DNA of 64,000 nucleotides from Haloarcula pelagica (GTDB taxonomy: Archaea > Halobacteriota > Halobacteria > Halobacteriales > Haloarculaceae): positions 2,046,001 through 2,110,000 of the forward strand of contig NZ_CP126161.1 of the NCBI RefSeq assembly GCF_030127105.1, written 5' to 3'. The notes beneath the pieces are model-generated. The model saw nothing but the letters and a program-made list of their open reading frames with translations, did no database searches and was not told where the DNA came from. This document shows positions 51,595 to 59,104 of the stretch, piece after piece (position 1 is the stretch's first letter; every line of letters begins with the position of its first letter). The translations under genes and the position numbers were made by a program.

Positions 51595-52296
51595 TCACCC
51601 GAGCCGTTCGGTGACGCGCTCGATATCCGCGGTGTCGTTGACGTTGTGACACCAGCCGTCGAGTTCGACCGTCTCGACGCGGTGGCCCGCTTTGACGAGG
51701 AGATCGACCGCGTCGGTGAGTTCGTACTCGCCCCGATCCGACGGTGTGAGCAGGCGACAGGCCGGCTCGACGGTCGGCTCGACCACCTGGAAGCCCCGGA
51801 CGACGAGCGTCGACGGCGGGTCGTCCGGCTTCTCGACGAGCCCCGTGACCCGGCCGTCGTCGGTCACGACCACGCCGGTCTCGCGGGCCCGCTCGCGCGT
51901 GACCGACTCCACCAGCAGCGTCGCGGCGGCGTCGGTCGCCCGGTGGCGGTCGACGACCCTATCGAGGTCGGCCCGGCAGACGTTGTCCCCGTTCAGGACG
52001 ACCGTGGTCCCGCCGAGCGGGAACGCCCGCCGGAGCGCGTGGCCGGTCCCGAGTTGCTCGTCTTGGTGGACGTACTCGACGGGGACGCCCCGATAGCCGT
52101 CGCCGTAGTGGTCGATGATATCGCCGGCTCGGTAGCCCACGACGACGGTGAGCCGTTCGACACCGACCGACAGCGCGGTGTCGAACACGTGCGAGAGCAG
52201 CGGTCGCCCGGCGACCCGAACGAGTCCCTTCGGCGTGTCGGCTGTTAGGGGCCGAAGCCGTGTTCCCGACCCGGCCGCGAGTACGATGCCGTCCAT
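51595..52296 (-). CDS. Sugar nucleotidyltransferase (NDP-glucose pyrophosphorylase-like)
   Basis: A 233-residue nucleotidyltransferase with the signature LAAGSGTRLRPLTADTPKGLV (quoted here in its 20-residue core LAAGSGTRLRPLTADTPKGL), the VVLNGDNVCRADL metal-binding Asp segment and GLVEKPDDPP. It makes a nucleotide sugar from a sugar 1-phosphate and NTP, possibly glucose-1-phosphate. The left-handed beta-helix domain found in larger family members is missing, so it is the short form. It converges with the permease operon 20 bases away. The start MDGIVLAAG at 52296 is normal for the family. Confidence 0.9.
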   Translation of the reverse strand: MDGIVLAAGSGTRLRPLTADTPKGLVRVAGRPLLSHVFDTALSVGVERLTVVVGYRAGDIIDHYGDGYRGVPVEYVHQDEQLGTGHALRRAFPLGGTTVVLNGDNVCRADLDRVVDRHRATDAAATLLVESVTRERARETGVVVTDDGRVTGLVEKPDDPPSTLVVRGFQVVEPTVEPACRLLTPSDRGEYELTDAVDLLVKAGHRVETVELDGWCHNVNDTADIERVTERLG

Positions 52297-52694
52297 AGCA
52301 GACAGTGGTACCGGTACCGACAAAAACGCCGTGCCCACCGTCGTTCCGGCCCGTCTGCGCGGCGACATATCGTCGACGATCACGGGCGAACGGAGGCGAC
52401 CGGCCTGGAACGTCCGGATATGTACGTGACAGTTCCGGTATGGTTCTGTGGGTCGAGACGAATGATTAAGTAGTACCACGAAGTATAGATGGGTGGTGTT
52501 GGGGAGAGAGTACTCGGACCGTGCCTCTGACAGCCCTCGTCCGGGAGCCCTCCGACACCGCTTTCGACCGTCGGGCGGGTGGCGATGCTCGCTCGGCACG
52601 GCAGACGCGACCCTGTCACGCGCCGACGGGGAGTTCTTTCACGCTCTGAAACCACTGAGCGCCTGTTAAGGGGGAACCGGGCGTATCGGCGTGT
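52297..52694. other. Non-coding stretch
   Basis: About 400 bases between the nucleotidyltransferase start and the HalOD1 gene. An AT-rich patch (52460-52495) and a TATA-like TGTTAAGG (52670-52677) for the next gene are visible. I see no gene, RNA or repeat here beyond those promoter elements. Confidence 0.45.
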
Positions 52695-52955
52695 ATGAGC
52701 ACCGACAACGGCACAGTGTACCTGCTGCAGGACGACGCCGACGGGTGGGCGAGCCCGGGGCCTGCAGACGAAGTCATCACCGACGCGGTGCTGGCGGCGA
52801 CGGACCTCACTGTCGAGGAGATCGGCGACATCGACGGCTACGTCGACGAGACGGCGCTGCGACGCGTCGTCTCCGACGGCGGTGAGCCCGAGACGTTCGC
52901 CGTCGAGGGACACACCGTCACCGTCTCGGCCGACGGCCTGGTCGACGTTGCGTAG
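52695..52955 (+). CDS. Stand-alone HalOD1 domain protein
   Basis: An 86-residue acidic protein whose C-terminal two thirds (about residues 26-85) fit the HalOD1 output-domain pattern: an opening helix VITDAVLAATDLTVEEI, a central DIDGYVDETALRRVV and a beta hairpin FAVEGHTVTVSADGLVDV. HalOD1 usually occurs at the ends of haloarchaeal sensors or alone and its role is not established. A TATA-like element lies about 22 bases upstream of the ATG. Confidence 0.72.
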   Translation: MSTDNGTVYLLQDDADGWASPGPADEVITDAVLAATDLTVEEIGDIDGYVDETALRRVVSDGGEPETFAVEGHTVTVSADGLVDVA

Positions 52956-53063
52956 GGCTGGCCCGAGTAGCAGTTCGTCTCGGTCGCGCACGCGAGAAGA
53001 TGCGAAACGTGCAGCCACAGCGGGACCCCACCAGCTTTCATCCCGGCCCGCGATGCGTGAGCT

Positions 53064-53447
53064 ATGACACGCGTCGCACTCATCGCTCACGACGACGAGA
53101 AACCCGAGATGATCGACCTCGTCCGGAGCTACGAGTCGCTGCTCTCGGAGTTCGACCTCGTCGGGACCGGCACGACGGGCCAGCGGATCATGGACGAGAC
53201 CGACCTGGAGATCGAGCGCAAACAGAGCGGACCGCTGGGCGGGGACATGCAGATCGGCGGCGAGGTCGCACAGGACGAGATGGACGCTATCGTCTTCCTC
53301 CGGGACCCCCACACCGCACAGCCACACGAGCCGGACATCACGGCGCTGTTGCGCATCTGTGACGTACACGACGTACCGCTGGCGACGACGCGGACCTCGG
53401 CGGAGTACATCCTGGACGGACTCGCCGCGGACCGGGCCGACGACTGA
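53064..53447 (+). CDS. mgsA: Methylglyoxal synthase
   Basis: A 127-residue enzyme converting dihydroxyacetone phosphate to methylglyoxal and phosphate. Family blocks are ALIAHDDEKPEMI, GTGTTGQRIM, SGPLGGDMQIGGEVA with the catalytic Asp and FLRDPHTAQPHEPDITALLR. Length and motif order are normal. Methylglyoxal formation is an overflow bypass in haloarchaeal glycolytic/glycerol metabolism, which fits the sugar-utilising neighbourhood, but there is no operon link. Confidence 0.95.
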   Translation: MTRVALIAHDDEKPEMIDLVRSYESLLSEFDLVGTGTTGQRIMDETDLEIERKQSGPLGGDMQIGGEVAQDEMDAIVFLRDPHTAQPHEPDITALLRICDVHDVPLATTRTSAEYILDGLAADRADD

Positions 53448-53464
53448 GCGGGTCGCTCGCCCGG

Positions 53465-54175
53465 TCAGGTGTGGTCGGGCCGGCTCTCGTAGGGGATCGG
53501 GTCACGCTCGCCCAGTCGCTGGAACGCCGCCAGTCGGAAGGCACAGGCGTCACAGGTGCCACAGGCGGGTTCGTCGCTGCGGTAACAGCTCCAGGTGTCC
53601 GCGTAGGGGACCCCGAGGTCGAGGCCGCGCTCGGCGATGTCGGTCTTCGACCACTCGACGAACGGGGCCTCCAGTGCGATCTCCGTCTCGGGTCTGGTCC
53701 CCACGTCGACGACCGACTGGAACGCCTCGAAGAAGGCCGGCCGACAGTCCGGGTACCCCGAGAAGTCCTCGCTGTGGGCGCCGATGAACACGGCGCTCGC
53801 GCCGCTGGCTTCGGCGTAGGAGACGGCCATCGACAGCAGGTTCGCGTTCCGGAACGGAACGTACGAACTGGGGATCTCCTCGCTGTCGGTGTCGGCGTCG
53901 GCGACGGCCAGCCCGTCGTCGGTCAGCGAGGAGCCGCCGATCTGCTGGAGGTGGCCCGTCTCGACGTGGAGGAAGTCGGCGGCGTCGACGTGGCCGGCGA
54001 GCGCTCTCGCACACTCGTGTTCGCGCTGTTCGGTGTTCTGGCCGTAGCTCGTGTGCAGCAGGTACAGGTCGTCGTACCCGCGAGTCTGTGCCTCGTAAGC
54101 GGCCGTGGCGCTGTCCATACCGCCGGAGGCCAGCACCACGGCGCGGTCGTCGTGGGTCGTGTGGTTGTGTGACAT
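53465..54175 (-). CDS. queC: 7-cyano-7-deazaguanine synthase QueC
   Basis: A 236-residue ATP-dependent enzyme that turns 7-carboxy-7-deazaguanine into preQ0, the precursor of archaeosine in tRNA. N-type ATP pyrophosphatase motif VVLASGGMDSATAAYE (about residues 13-28), LHTSYGQNTEQREHECA, and the C-terminal zinc site with Cys in SCYRSDEPACGTCDAC. It is third in queD-queE-queC, 17 bases after queE. Confidence 0.95.
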   Translation of the reverse strand: MSHNHTTHDDRAVVLASGGMDSATAAYEAQTRGYDDLYLLHTSYGQNTEQREHECARALAGHVDAADFLHVETGHLQQIGGSSLTDDGLAVADADTDSEEIPSSYVPFRNANLLSMAVSYAEASGASAVFIGAHSEDFSGYPDCRPAFFEAFQSVVDVGTRPETEIALEAPFVEWSKTDIAERGLDLGVPYADTWSCYRSDEPACGTCDACAFRLAAFQRLGERDPIPYESRPDHT

Positions 54176-54192
54176 TCGTATCGGGTCGGGAA

Positions 54193-54975
54193 TCAGGTGC
54201 CCGGCGCGTCGTTCCAGAGCGTGACGTGGAGCCGGGGCGTGTACCGGTAGCCGTGTTCCAGCGCCAGGTCGGCGACGACGGGGCGGGTCTCGTCGAGTCG
54301 GTCCCGGGTCCGTCCTTCCGGCATCAACAGGACGCTGTCGTCGGGGACCGGGTCGTCAGCGGCAGCGCGGACCCGCTCCAGCAGCGCCTCGATCTCGCTC
54401 ATGTCCTCGGGGCCGGTGACGACGAACTTCAGTTGCGTCTCGTATCGTTCGACCAGCGCCGCGAGCGCGTCCACGTCGAGGCGCCGGTTCTCGTGACGCC
54501 GTGCCCACTCGCCCTCTCCCTTCGGGTCGCGGTCGGGCGTCGGTGTACTGGAGGCCAGTTTCGGGCTGACGCTGGCTAGATCGATCGGGGCGTCCGGGAC
54601 GATCGTCCCGTTGGTCTCGACGGTGGTGTGATACCCCCGGTCGGCCAGTCGGTCGAGCAGGTCCGCGCTGGCGTCGTGGACGAGCGGTTCGCCGCCGGTG
54701 AGGACGACGTGGTCGGCGTCGTACCCCGCGACGGCGTCGAGGAGGTCCTCGATCGCGTACCAGTCGCCGGTGGGCTCCCAGGAGGTGTGATACGAGTCAC
54801 AGAACCAACACCGGAGGTTACAGCCGCTGGTCCGGACGAACACCGACGGGGTGCCGGCCAGCCGACCCTCGCCCTGGAGCGAGCAAAACAGCTCGTTGAT
54901 CGGGAGGGCGTCGGCCGTCTCCGCGGACGCGGTCGCCACGCCCTCCAGCGCGTCGGCGTCACTCGCGACGGGCAT
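54193..54975 (-). CDS. queE: 7-carboxy-7-deazaguanine synthase QueE
   Basis: A 260-residue radical-SAM enzyme. The cluster motif is CNLRCWFC (about residues 52-59; C-x3-C-x2-C), followed by HVVLTGGEPLVH and VETNGTIVP. It rearranges the queD product to 7-carboxy-7-deazaguanine. The start at 54975 overlaps the queD stop (ATGA), so the longer open frame upstream, which runs inside queD, is a shadow. About 20 residues precede the core fold. Confidence 0.95.
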   Translation of the reverse strand: MPVASDADALEGVATASAETADALPINELFCSLQGEGRLAGTPSVFVRTSGCNLRCWFCDSYHTSWEPTGDWYAIEDLLDAVAGYDADHVVLTGGEPLVHDASADLLDRLADRGYHTTVETNGTIVPDAPIDLASVSPKLASSTPTPDRDPKGEGEWARRHENRRLDVDALAALVERYETQLKFVVTGPEDMSEIEALLERVRAAADDPVPDDSVLLMPEGRTRDRLDETRPVVADLALEHGYRYTPRLHVTLWNDAPGT

Positions 54976-55421
54976 CAGCGGGTACAGAGCTCGCCGGTCT
55001 CCCGGACCGTCACGGCGATCTCGGAGACGGTGTCGGGCAGCCGATCGGCCAGTCGCCGTTCGAGGACCGTCGCCATGACCTCCGCCGTCGGCGGCCGTTC
55101 CAGCACGACGACCGCGTCGCCGTCCCCGCTTTCCTCGAAGGCGTCGATCAACGGATCGCCCGCCTCCAGCAGGAACCGGTGGTCCCAGGCGTCGATCGCG
55201 TCGGTGACTTCCCCCTTGTCGACGACCCAGCCCTCGTCGGTCAGATGGCCGGTGAGCCGGACCGTCAGTTCGTAGTTGTGCCCGTGCGGGCGCGAACACT
55301 TCCCGTCGTGGTGCATGAGGCGGTGGCCCGCCGAGATTCTGATGGGGCGGTCACCGCCGACGACGAGAGTCCGCTCGCCCGCGTCGGCGATCGGATCGGA
55401 ACGCGATACTCGCTGGGTCAT
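54975..55421 (-). CDS. queD: 6-carboxytetrahydropterin synthase QueD
   Basis: A 148-residue member of the PTPS/QueD family. Zinc and active-site residues are in SAGHRLMHHDG and KCSRPHGHNYELTV (Cys, His), with the C-terminal Glu in VTVRETGELC. It catalyses the first committed step toward preQ0. It is the first gene of the operon. A symmetrical TATA-like element GATAAAT/ATTTATC (55444-55450) lies 23-29 bases upstream and may also serve the divergent gene at 55477. Confidence 0.93.
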   Translation of the reverse strand: MTQRVSRSDPIADAGERTLVVGGDRPIRISAGHRLMHHDGKCSRPHGHNYELTVRLTGHLTDEGWVVDKGEVTDAIDAWDHRFLLEAGDPLIDAFEESGDGDAVVVLERPPTAEVMATVLERRLADRLPDTVSEIAVTVRETGELCTR

Positions 55422-55443
55422 ACCACAGGATTATCCGAGGCGG

Positions 55444-55450
55444 GGATAAA
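55444..55450. promoter_or_regulatory. Shared TATA-like element between queD and the divergent gene
   Basis: GATAAAT on the plus strand is ATTTATC on the minus strand. It is about 25-30 bases from both the queD start (55421) and the plus-strand GTG start (55477), so one AT-rich element could direct leaderless transcription in both directions. Confidence 0.45.
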
Positions 55451-55476
55451 TCGATCGGACCGGCGTAAGGGATAGG

Positions 55477-56193
55477 GTGGTGGAGCCCGGAGAGAGTAGT
55501 GTGACAAGACGTGCCGTGGAAGACGGGTTCGAGCGGTATCTCTCGGACCTCGTCGACGAGACCTACGCGGCGTTCGACGTGGCAGCCGTCCTCCGCGGGT
55601 CCCGCGGTGGCGGGAGCAAAGCCGTGAGCAAGCTGTTGAAGAACAGCCGCCCCCTGGAGCGCCACGTCGTCCGCCCGAAACTCAGAGAGTATCAACGCGA
55701 GATCATGGCTCAGTTCGAGCCGGTGCTCGACTACGCCGCCGACTCCGAGGCGACCTTCGAGGCACACGCCGACGAGGTGCTGGCTCGGGACATCTACTGG
55801 AACTCGCTGGCCGACAGCATCAGAGGCGACCGGCGCGAACAGATCCGCGAGACGCTGCTGGCCCGCCAGCGGACCTTCGGCGACGACATCGCACCGCTGA
55901 TCGCGGCCGACAGCGACGAGTTCTGGCCCGCCGTCGCGGAGGTGTACGACTACGAGGCGGCCATCGACATCGTCGAACGCCACTTCGAGTACAGCACGCC
56001 CCTGCGCGAGCATCGGGACGCGTTCGTCTTCGAACTGGAGATCGATCCGGGCGAGGTGCTGGGCGGGCTCGCCAGAGCGCTCCCGTCGCTCCAGGTCGAG
56101 TTCACCGACGAGGCGCTGCGCTCGATGCGGCGGGCCGAACAGCGGGTCATCCCGGAGGCTAAATCCGACGTTGAACACGTCTTCGAGGAGTGA
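55477..56193 (+). CDS. Conserved haloarchaeal protein of unknown function
   Basis: A 238-residue acidic, mostly helical soluble protein; I do not recognise a family. Notable segments are VLRGSRGGGSKAVSKLLKNSRPLERHV near the N terminus (quoted in part), a helical central region and a C-terminal DIVERHFEYSTPLREHRDAFVFELEIDPGEVLGG-like part. It begins at GTG 55477, about 27 bases from a TATA element; GTG 55501 (VTRRAVEDGF) with a GGAGAG sequence just upstream is an alternative. It is divergent from queD; a role in RNA or nucleotide metabolism is only a guess from context. Confidence 0.7.
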   Translation: MVEPGESSVTRRAVEDGFERYLSDLVDETYAAFDVAAVLRGSRGGGSKAVSKLLKNSRPLERHVVRPKLREYQREIMAQFEPVLDYAADSEATFEAHADEVLARDIYWNSLADSIRGDRREQIRETLLARQRTFGDDIAPLIAADSDEFWPAVAEVYDYEAAIDIVERHFEYSTPLREHRDAFVFELEIDPGEVLGGLARALPSLQVEFTDEALRSMRRAEQRVIPEAKSDVEHVFEE

Positions 56194-56594
56194 GCGACCG
56201 CCCCGGCGCGGCTGTCCGGCGCCGCTGGCGAGCGTGTCGAATGGGGGGATGGTACACGCCGACAGCGGCGTGCACCGACGGACAAGGCAATCGGTGGTAT
56301 TGGTGGACGAGGCACCGCTCTGGCACGGAGTGTGCCTCGTGGCTGACTGACGACGGCAGGGACGGTCTGGGTACAGTGGTATCGAGCCCCGCGTGTGGGG
56401 CAAGTCGTCGGGGGACAGGTGTCCGACGATGGGATACGAGTCACAGCCCGTTCGCCTGCCATCCGACTCGACTGGCCGAGACAGTAAATAACCTACGAAA
56501 TATGTTATTTTCAGACCGAGTAAATAGTTCCGGTCACGGGCCACCGGCTCGGTCCGAGCGGGGGAGTATTGAACGCGGCCGGCCAAGCGACCGT
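56194..56594. other. Non-coding stretch upstream of uspA
   Basis: About 400 bases. An open frame crosses it in line with uspA, but its composition (Trp/Cys/Gly-rich) and the lack of a start near the promoter argue against coding. An AT-rich patch lies at 56485-56535 and a TATA-like TATTGAA at 56567-56573, 22-28 bases before the uspA ATG. Confidence 0.5.
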
Positions 56595-57026
56595 ATGGCA
56601 CCCGAGCACGTCCTCGTCCCCCTGGACGGGTCGCCGCTGGCCGACGCGGCGCTGACACACGCACTGGAGACGTTCGACTGTCGCGTCACCGTCCTGAACG
56701 TCGTGACACCGCTCGACGACGGGATGAGCGAGGGCGGCGTCGTCGGCGCCGGCGAGCGCCGCCAGCGGCAGGCCCACGACCGTGCCCGGACGCTCGTCGA
56801 TCGGGCCAGGACGGCGGCCAGCGCGGCCGATCGAGACGTGGAGACGGCCGTCGAGACCGGCGACCCGGCCGAGACGATCCTCGCGTTCGTCGACGGAAAC
56901 GCCGTCGATCACGTCGTCATGGGCGGGCACGGACGGACCGATCCGTCCCTCGTCGACCGACTCCTCGGGACCGTCGCGACGGCCGTCGTCAGCGAGGCGC
57001 CGGTGACCGTCACCGTCGTCAGGTAA
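56595..57026 (+). CDS. Universal stress protein UspA family
   Basis: A 143-residue single UspA domain. It opens with HVLVPLDGSPLADAAL, and the ATP-binding signature is the C-terminal GGHGRTDPSLVDRLLGTVAT (G-x2-G-x9-G-type), so it is probably of the ATP-binding subgroup. The ATG at 56595 is set by the TATA-like element upstream; the longer frame is rejected. Its last eight bases overlap the end of the convergent Pit transporter gene, a common pairing of Usp domains with transporters in haloarchaea. Confidence 0.92.
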   Translation: MAPEHVLVPLDGSPLADAALTHALETFDCRVTVLNVVTPLDDGMSEGGVVGAGERRQRQAHDRARTLVDRARTAASAADRDVETAVETGDPAETILAFVDGNAVDHVVMGGHGRTDPSLVDRLLGTVATAVVSEAPVTVTVVR

Positions 57027-58230
57027 CGCCCAGCGCGGTCGCGAGCACGCGATAGAGGCCGAAGCCGATGCCGACCGACGTGCCGAGCGTCAGCACCCAG
57101 AACGTCAGCGTCACGCCGATCTTCCGCCGGGAGACGCCGGTCGATCCCGCCGCGAGTCCGCCGCCGATGACCCCGGAGATGATGATGTTGTTGAACGAGA
57201 TCGGGATTCCCAGCGCGATCGCCACCTGTGCGATGACGAACCCGGGGACCAGCGCCGCGATCGATCGACGGATTCCCAGCTGTGCGTACTCCCGCGAGGT
57301 CGCCTGGAGGAGCCGCGGCGCGCCCATCCACGCGCCCGCGAGGATCCCGCTCGCACCGATCGCCAGCAGCGCGACCCCCGGCAGCCCCAGTTCGACCCGG
57401 TAGAGGTTCTCCAGGGGCCCGGTGGCCAGTCCCACCTGACTCCCGCCACTGGAGAACGCGACGACGCTCCCCAGTGCGACCAGGAACGTCTTCACGCCGC
57501 GGTCGATCGAGTCGAGCGTCCGGCGGCGGATGAACGCGAACCCGCCGAGTGCGGCGAGCAGCGTCGCCGCGAGCACGTCCAGTTCGAGGCCGGCGACCGC
57601 CGGCGTCGTCACGAACCGTCCGAGAAAGCCCGCCAGCGACGCCTGTGTCTCCCCCGGCGCTGCGGGGATGACACTCAACTGGACGTTGGCGACGATCCCG
57701 CTGACCACTGCCGCCAGTGCCGGGACGCTGACAGTTTCGGGGATATCGTCCCGACGCAACAGCGTCGCCGTCAGGTACGCCAGCCCGCCCGAGACCGGCG
57801 GGACCAGGACCCAAAACAGGAGGATCTCCCGGTACGTGTCGTACACCGGCGCCCCGCCCAGTGAGAGACCGACGCCGACCATCGCCCCGGTCGTCGCGAA
57901 GGCCGCCGGGACTGGATAGCCCGAGTACACCCCGAAGGCCATGAACGCCGTCGCGGTCAGCAGGCCCGCCGTCGCGGCAAGCGAGGTGATCGGCTCTCCC
58001 GCGATCAGTCCCGACCCGACCGTCTCCGAGATGCTTCCCCCCTGGGTGAGCGCGCCCAGCGCGGCCAGGATTCCGATGAGAAACGCCGCCCGCATCGTCG
58101 AGATGGCGTTGGCGCCGATCGCCGGGGCAAAAGGCGGCGAGTTGCTGTTGGCACCCAGTGCCCAGGCGGTTCCCAGCCCCGTCAGCGTCGCCAGGCCGAC
58201 CAACACCCAAAAGCCCAGCGTCGCCATCAC
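57019..58230 (-). CDS. Inorganic phosphate transporter, Pit family
   Basis: A 403-residue integral membrane protein with about ten segments. The Pit signature GANSNSPPFAPAIGANAIST follows the first helix (about residues 27-46) and the matching second-half signature is ISFNNIIISGVIGGGLAAG. It is a low-affinity phosphate symporter, or possibly sulfate in some branches. Starts at ATG 58230 and 58227 are both possible (MM). The 3' end overlaps uspA by eight bases. Confidence 0.92.
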   Translation of the reverse strand: MMATLGFWVLVGLATLTGLGTAWALGANSNSPPFAPAIGANAISTMRAAFLIGILAALGALTQGGSISETVGSGLIAGEPITSLAATAGLLTATAFMAFGVYSGYPVPAAFATTGAMVGVGLSLGGAPVYDTYREILLFWVLVPPVSGGLAYLTATLLRRDDIPETVSVPALAAVVSGIVANVQLSVIPAAPGETQASLAGFLGRFVTTPAVAGLELDVLAATLLAALGGFAFIRRRTLDSIDRGVKTFLVALGSVVAFSSGGSQVGLATGPLENLYRVELGLPGVALLAIGASGILAGAWMGAPRLLQATSREYAQLGIRRSIAALVPGFVIAQVAIALGIPISFNNIIISGVIGGGLAAGSTGVSRRKIGVTLTFWVLTLGTSVGIGFGLYRVLATALGVT

Positions 58231-58363
58231 GGACCCACCCTGGTGACGCAGTCGAACCTGTGTTCCATTGGCGTGCTATTCGGCCGCCGGGCGAAAAGCG
58301 TTCGTGCCGTGAGGCCCCATCCCGATAGGCTAAAGGGCGACACCACAGAACGCACGTACACAG

Positions 58364-58467
58364 GGGCCCTTAGCTTAGTCTGGTTAAAGCGATCGGCTCA
58401 TATCGTCGGCGGGCCTCCGCTGGCGTGGGAAACCGATTGAGCGCTGGTTCAAATCCGGCAGGGCCCA
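58364..58467 (+). tRNA. tRNA with anticodon CAU (probably elongator tRNA-Met) containing a 29-nt intron
   Basis: Acceptor GGGCCCT (58364-58370) pairs with AGGGCCC (58460-58466), discriminator A58467. D stem GCTT/AAGC; anticodon stem ATCGG (58392-58396) with CCGAT (58433-58437); loop CT-CAT-A; T stem GCTGG/CCGGC with TTCAAAT loop. The intron is 58403-58431, between positions 37 and 38. It folds as a perfect bulge-helix-bulge: bulge TA|T, four-base-pair helix C97-A100 with T126-G129, bulge AA|A, then a nine-base-pair hairpin (last three digits of positions). Archaeal elongator tRNA-Met is the usual intron carrier with CAU in haloarchaea; tRNA-Ile2(CAU) cannot be excluded. Not an initiator, since the anticodon stem lacks GGG/CCC. 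TATA-like GGCTAAAGG lies about 30 bases upstream. Confidence 0.95.
58403..58431 (+). other. tRNA intron with canonical bulge-helix-bulge
   Basis: A 29-nt intron at position 37/38. A hairpin of nine base pairs (58404-58412 with 58417-58425, loop GCCT) forms its body. The cleavage positions within the two three-base bulges fit the archaeal splicing endonuclease. The intron is short compared with the 75-nt intron I recall in Haloferax elongator tRNA-Met. Confidence 0.88.
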
Positions 58468-58504
58468 TCGAACACCCCGAGCGAAGCGAGCGTGTGTGAG
58501 AGAA

Positions 58505-58520
58505 CTGCCGGATTTGAACC
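58505..58520 (-). repeat. Inverted copy of the tRNA T-arm
   Basis: CTGCCGGATTTGAACC is the exact reverse complement of 58446-58461 (16 of 16 bases), which is the T arm and start of the acceptor 3' strand. It lies 38 bases after the tRNA and is followed by a hairpin CAGAC...GTCTG (58525-58545). It appears to be a displaced tRNA fragment. Confidence 0.75.
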
Positions 58521-58550
58521 CCGGCAGACGAACGCAGTGAGTCTGCAGAC

Positions 58551-58575
58551 GGTTCACAGTCCGGCAGGGCCCATC
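58551..58575 (+). repeat. Direct partial copy of the tRNA 3' end
   Basis: GGTTCACAGTCCGGCAGGGCCCATC repeats the tRNA 3' end 58446-58469 with one extra base and two changes; the last 16 bases, including four beyond the mature end, are identical to 58454-58469. Duplicated tRNA 3' ends are typical attachment-site remnants of integrative elements. No integrase gene is present nearby, so this would be a scar. Confidence 0.6.
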
Positions 58576-58740
58576 CAGTTCCGCCGTCACGACGAGACGC
58601 TCACCCTGACAGGTGACAACCTCACCGTTCTGGACCACGATCGAGAGTGAGCACCGATCACGGCGTCGCAGCACAGGGAACTCGGGATGTGGTGACTCCC
58701 GGACGAGCCATCGTTCGAACACGGACTGCCTGGTGCTCGG

Positions 58741-58751
58741 ATCGGATTTAT
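58741..58751 (+). repeat. 11-base direct repeat, left copy
   Basis: ATCGGATTTAT, repeated at 58953-58963. The pair brackets the most AT-rich part of the island. Confidence 0.5.
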
Positions 58752-58938
58752 GGAGATAAGTAGGACAAATATAAAAACATATTCGAAGATTTATCCAAAT
58801 ATGTGGTTGTAATCGGGGTTATAGTATCGTATATGCGTTCGAAAGAAAGAAAAGCCGTGGTATGTGTCCCTATATACAAGATTGAAATATAAAACTCGAA
58901 AATTGGCTATCGATCTCTCACGAGGTCCGACTACTGAG

Positions 58939-58955
58939 GATTTCGTGACGAAATC
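58939..58955. repeat. Inverted repeat GATTTCG-TGA-CGAAATC
   Basis: Perfect seven-base arms around TGA; a candidate protein-binding site or small hairpin upstream of the sph3-like gene. Confidence 0.45.
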
Positions 58956-58963
58956 GGATTTAT
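58953..58963 (+). repeat. 11-base direct repeat, right copy
   Basis: ATCGGATTTAT, identical to 58741-58751. Confidence 0.5.
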
Positions 58964-59104
58964 TCGGATCCGAGTTAGCGTTCGCTCGTAGCTATTCCAA
59001 ATAAATAACGGAAGTACGTGTGTTATCCATATCGGTCTGTGCGGATCTGTTGGCGGGCGATGGAATGGTTTTTTATTGTCGGGCCCAAGGACGGAGGTAT
59101 GGGC

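Larger units (their letters stand above)
58576..59098. other. AT-rich non-coding island downstream of the tRNA
   Basis: About 520 bases, markedly AT-rich from about 58740 to 59010 in a GC-rich genome. It holds an 11-base direct repeat ATCGGATTTAT (58741-58751 and 58953-58963), the inverted repeat GATTTCG-TGA-CGAAATC (58939-58955) and the palindrome TCGGATCCGA (58964-58973). The last 30 bases carry the promoter of the next gene (TTTTTATTG). No protein gene is convincing. It could be leftover integrated DNA or a large regulatory region of the cell-shape gene. Confidence 0.6.

Noticed and set aside
52368-52381. TATC-N6-GATC sequence upstream of the nucleotidyltransferase
   Set aside because: One mismatch and no TATA box at the right distance; treated as chance.
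56494-56500. TACGAAA as a sugar-regulon site upstream of uspA
   Set aside because: Isolated half-site outside the glucan locus; no partner half-site.
56190-56594. Upstream extension of the uspA reading frame
   Set aside because: Trp/Cys-rich, crosses an AT-rich promoter region and a TATA-like box; family length begins at 56595.
58364-58467. Initiator tRNA-Met identity
   Set aside because: The anticodon stem is ATCGG/CCGAT, lacking the GGG/CCC pairs of initiators.
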